A stretch of 64,000 bases of DNA from Terrabacter sp. 28 (lineage in GTDB: Bacteria; Actinomycetota; Actinomycetes; Actinomycetales; Dermatophilaceae). The notes under the pieces are model-generated. The model was not told the origin of the DNA, did not search any database, and saw only the letters and a list, made by a program, of their open reading frames with translations. The stretch covers positions 56,187 through 120,186 of the forward strand of contig JYOE01000012.1 of the NCBI GenBank assembly GCA_000955875.1, given 5' to 3'. The translations under genes were made by a program, and so were the position numbers. Each line of letters starts with the position of its first letter. The stretch's first letter is position 1. Shown here in pieces: positions 62,678 to 64,000 of this stretch.

Positions 62678-62997
62678 CCCTCGGCACGTCGCGAACGGCC
62701 TCGAAGGCAGGTCACATCGTGACTTCACCAAGGACCTGCCGCGCATCAGGGACGGCCTCCGCTGGGCTCCAGCCCCGTGATGGTGAGCGGCAACGGCAGC
62801 CACGGCTCCACCAGCTTCACGCCACCGGACTTGGGCGGCATAACGGACGCCTTTCGGCGATCTGATGTGCACCCGCCCGGGCGTCCGTACCGTCAGAGAT
62901 GGGTGTCGCCGGGGCCCGAGTCGCCGTATGCCGCGCTGGTCATCCTCCCCTGTCACGCGGCATACGGCCCGGCGTTCCCCGGCGTCGCCTCGAGCGG
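62678..62997. other. 320-base gap with a hairpin and one doubtful short ORF
   Basis: The gap lies between convergent NUDIX-like and radical SAM genes. It has an 8-bp stem GGCAGGTC (62706-62713) with 62733-62740, a possible terminator. A 31-codon reading frame runs on the minus strand (62841-62746, ATG with AAAGG upstream) and encodes a Pro/Leu-rich peptide ending GLEPSGGRP; I cannot support it as a gene. Two copies of the enriched octamer (62926, 62958) also lie here. Confidence 0.5.
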
Positions 62998-64000
62998 TCA
63001 GTGCTGCTCGAGCAGCTCCTGGCGTCCCGAGCCGAGGACCGTGAGCGGCAGCAGCGTCTTGCCGGTGGGGCCGATCTCGATCTCGGTGCCCATCTGGGGG
63101 CACACGCCGCAGTCGAAGCACGGGGTCCACCGGCAGTCGTCGACCTCGGTCTCGGCGAGGGCGTCCTGCCAGTCCTCCCAGAGCCAGTCCTTGTCGAGGC
63201 CGGAGTCGAGGTGGTCCCAGGGCAGCACCTCGGACTCGCCGCGCTCTCGCGTCGTATACCAGGCGAGGTCGACGGGCTCGTCGGCGAGCGCCTCGTCGGC
63301 GCACCGCATCCAGCGGTCGTAGGAGAAGTGCTCGCTCCAGCCGTCGAAGCGGCCGCCGTCGCGCCACACGGCCTCGATGACCTTGCCGACACGACGGTCA
63401 CCGCGCGAGAGGAGTCCCTCGACGATGCCGGGCTGGCCGTCGTGGTAGCGGAACCCGATCGAGGAGCCGTAGCGCTTGTCGGAGCGGATCGCCTCGCGCA
63501 GCTTCAGCAGCCGTGCGTCGGTCTCCTCGACCCCGAGCTGCGAGGCCCACTGGAAGGGCGTGTGCGGCTTGGGCACGAACCCGCCGATCGAGACGGTGCA
63601 GCGGATGTCGCGGCGGCCCGAGACCTGTCGGCCCGTCTCGATGACACGCTTGGCGAGCTCGGCGATCTGTAGCACGTCCTCGTCGGTCTCGGTGGGCAGG
63701 CCGCACATGAAGTAGAGCTTCACCTGCCGCCAGCCCGCGCCGTAGGCCGCGGCGACCGTGTTGATGAGGTCCTCCTCGGACACCATCTTGTTGATCACCT
63801 TGCGGATGCGCTCGGAGCCGCCCTCGGGCGCGAAGGTCAGGCCCGAGCGGCGCCCGTTGCGGGTCAGCTCGTTGGCGAGGTCGATGTTGAAGGCGTCGAC
63901 GCGGGTCGACGGCAGCGACAGTCCGGTCTGGGTGCCCTCGTAGCGGTCGGCGAGGCCCTTGGTGATGTCCGCGATCTCCGAGTGGTCGGCCGAGCTCAGC
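62998..64000 (-). CDS. TIGR03960-like B12-binding/radical SAM protein, C-terminal part (runs off window)
   Basis: The visible 3' portion is about 334 codons; the start lies beyond 64000. The first residues in the window (LSLPSTRVDAFNIDLANEL, SGLTFAPEGGSERIRKVINK) are the second half of a radical SAM barrel. They are followed by YGAGWRQVKLYFMCGLPTETDEDV, GGFVPKPHTPFQW and a C-terminal Cys cluster CFDCGVCP. This matches TIGR03960-type proteins found near RNase E/G and ribosomal L21/L27 genes in actinobacteria; the substrate is unknown. The N-terminal B12-binding domain and CxxxCxxC loop should be just outside. Confidence 0.87.
   Translation of the reverse strand, partial: LSSADHSEIADITKGLADRYEGTQTGLSLPSTRVDAFNIDLANELTRNGRRSGLTFAPEGGSERIRKVINKMVSEEDLINTVAAAYGAGWRQVKLYFMCGLPTETDEDVLQIAELAKRVIETGRQVSGRRDIRCTVSIGGFVPKPHTPFQWASQLGVEETDARLLKLREAIRSDKRYGSSIGFRYHDGQPGIVEGLLSRGDRRVGKVIEAVWRDGGRFDGWSEHFSYDRWMRCADEALADEPVDLAWYTTRERGESEVLPWDHLDSGLDKDWLWEDWQDALAETEVDDCRWTPCFDCGVCPQMGTEIEIGPTGKTLLPLTVLGSGRQELLEQH

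Noticed and set aside
62746..62841. 31-residue reading frame on the minus strand
   Set aside because: Length, lack of homology by eye and poor composition make it unsupported; reported only as part of the gap.
1..64000. GTATGCCG as KOPS or Chi
   Set aside because: Copies are split 16/16 between strands and are not G-rich, whereas KOPS and Chi are strand-skewed.

Overview
The window is high-GC, gene-dense DNA of an actinomycete. Several signs point there: almost every gap is short, many genes overlap by 1-4 bases (ATGA, GTGA, TGATG), GTG starts are common, and several genes appear leaderless. The conserved gene order is the actinobacterial recA-clgR-cinA-pgsA-rimO-ftsK-rnj-dapA-dfrA-thyA-dapB-pnp-rpsO chromosome block. 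A SAM-IV-type riboswitch and a translational ileS T-box also fit. My best guess is Micrococcales, near Intrasporangiaceae, but this is inference from gene content. I see no insertion sequence, prophage, CRISPR array, tRNA or rRNA.

Layout. The housekeeping block runs on the minus strand and is interrupted by plus-strand or accessory inserts. 0-8 kb: the recA N-terminus with its SOS box, DUF3046, a DUF3352 protein (+), a dipeptide epimerase/serine hydrolase pair, then clgR-cinA-pgsA-rimO. 8-18 kb: an M19 dipeptidase (+), an atypical ion channel (-), and a complete kdpFABCDE potassium uptake and sensing operon (+). 18-28 kb: ftsK, a class V PLP enzyme behind a SAM riboswitch (+), an EEP nuclease-like protein, rnj, dapA, dfrA and thyA. 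28-34 kb: a DUF559/AbiEi-like gene between two inverted copies of a 40-bp palindromic element, a flavoprotein, and a tight paaABCDE phenylacetyl-CoA epoxidase operon. 34-40 kb: a His-tailed GNAT, azlCD, a YjbR-like gene (all +), a 47-residue Cys-rich peptide with trhO, dapB, and a secreted glycosidase-like protein with FG-GAP repeats (+).

40-64 kb: pnp and rpsO, a DUF6131 micro-protein (+), a lipoprotein, lpd, the DUF3311-mctP carboxylate transporter pair (+), and FUSC. Next comes a long minus-strand cell-envelope and translation operon: ileS (T-box) - GNAT - folC - L7/L12-like repeat protein - DUF4233 - ndk - mreB - mreC - mreD - mrdA. The end holds an M28 lipoprotein peptidase (+), a DUF2807 lipoprotein, a NUDIX-like protein (+) and the 3' part of a TIGR03960-type radical SAM gene.

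Functional themes are DNA repair (recA), RNA turnover (rnj, pnp), lysine/DAP and folate/thymidylate synthesis, elongation machinery (mre/mrdA, no rodA here), potassium homeostasis and aromatic catabolism. The most unusual signals are a strongly over-represented octamer (GTATGCCG/CGGCATAC, 32 copies, equal on both strands), the palindromic elements bracketing the DUF559 gene, the metallothionein-like micro-gene, and helix-phased repeats upstream of kdp.
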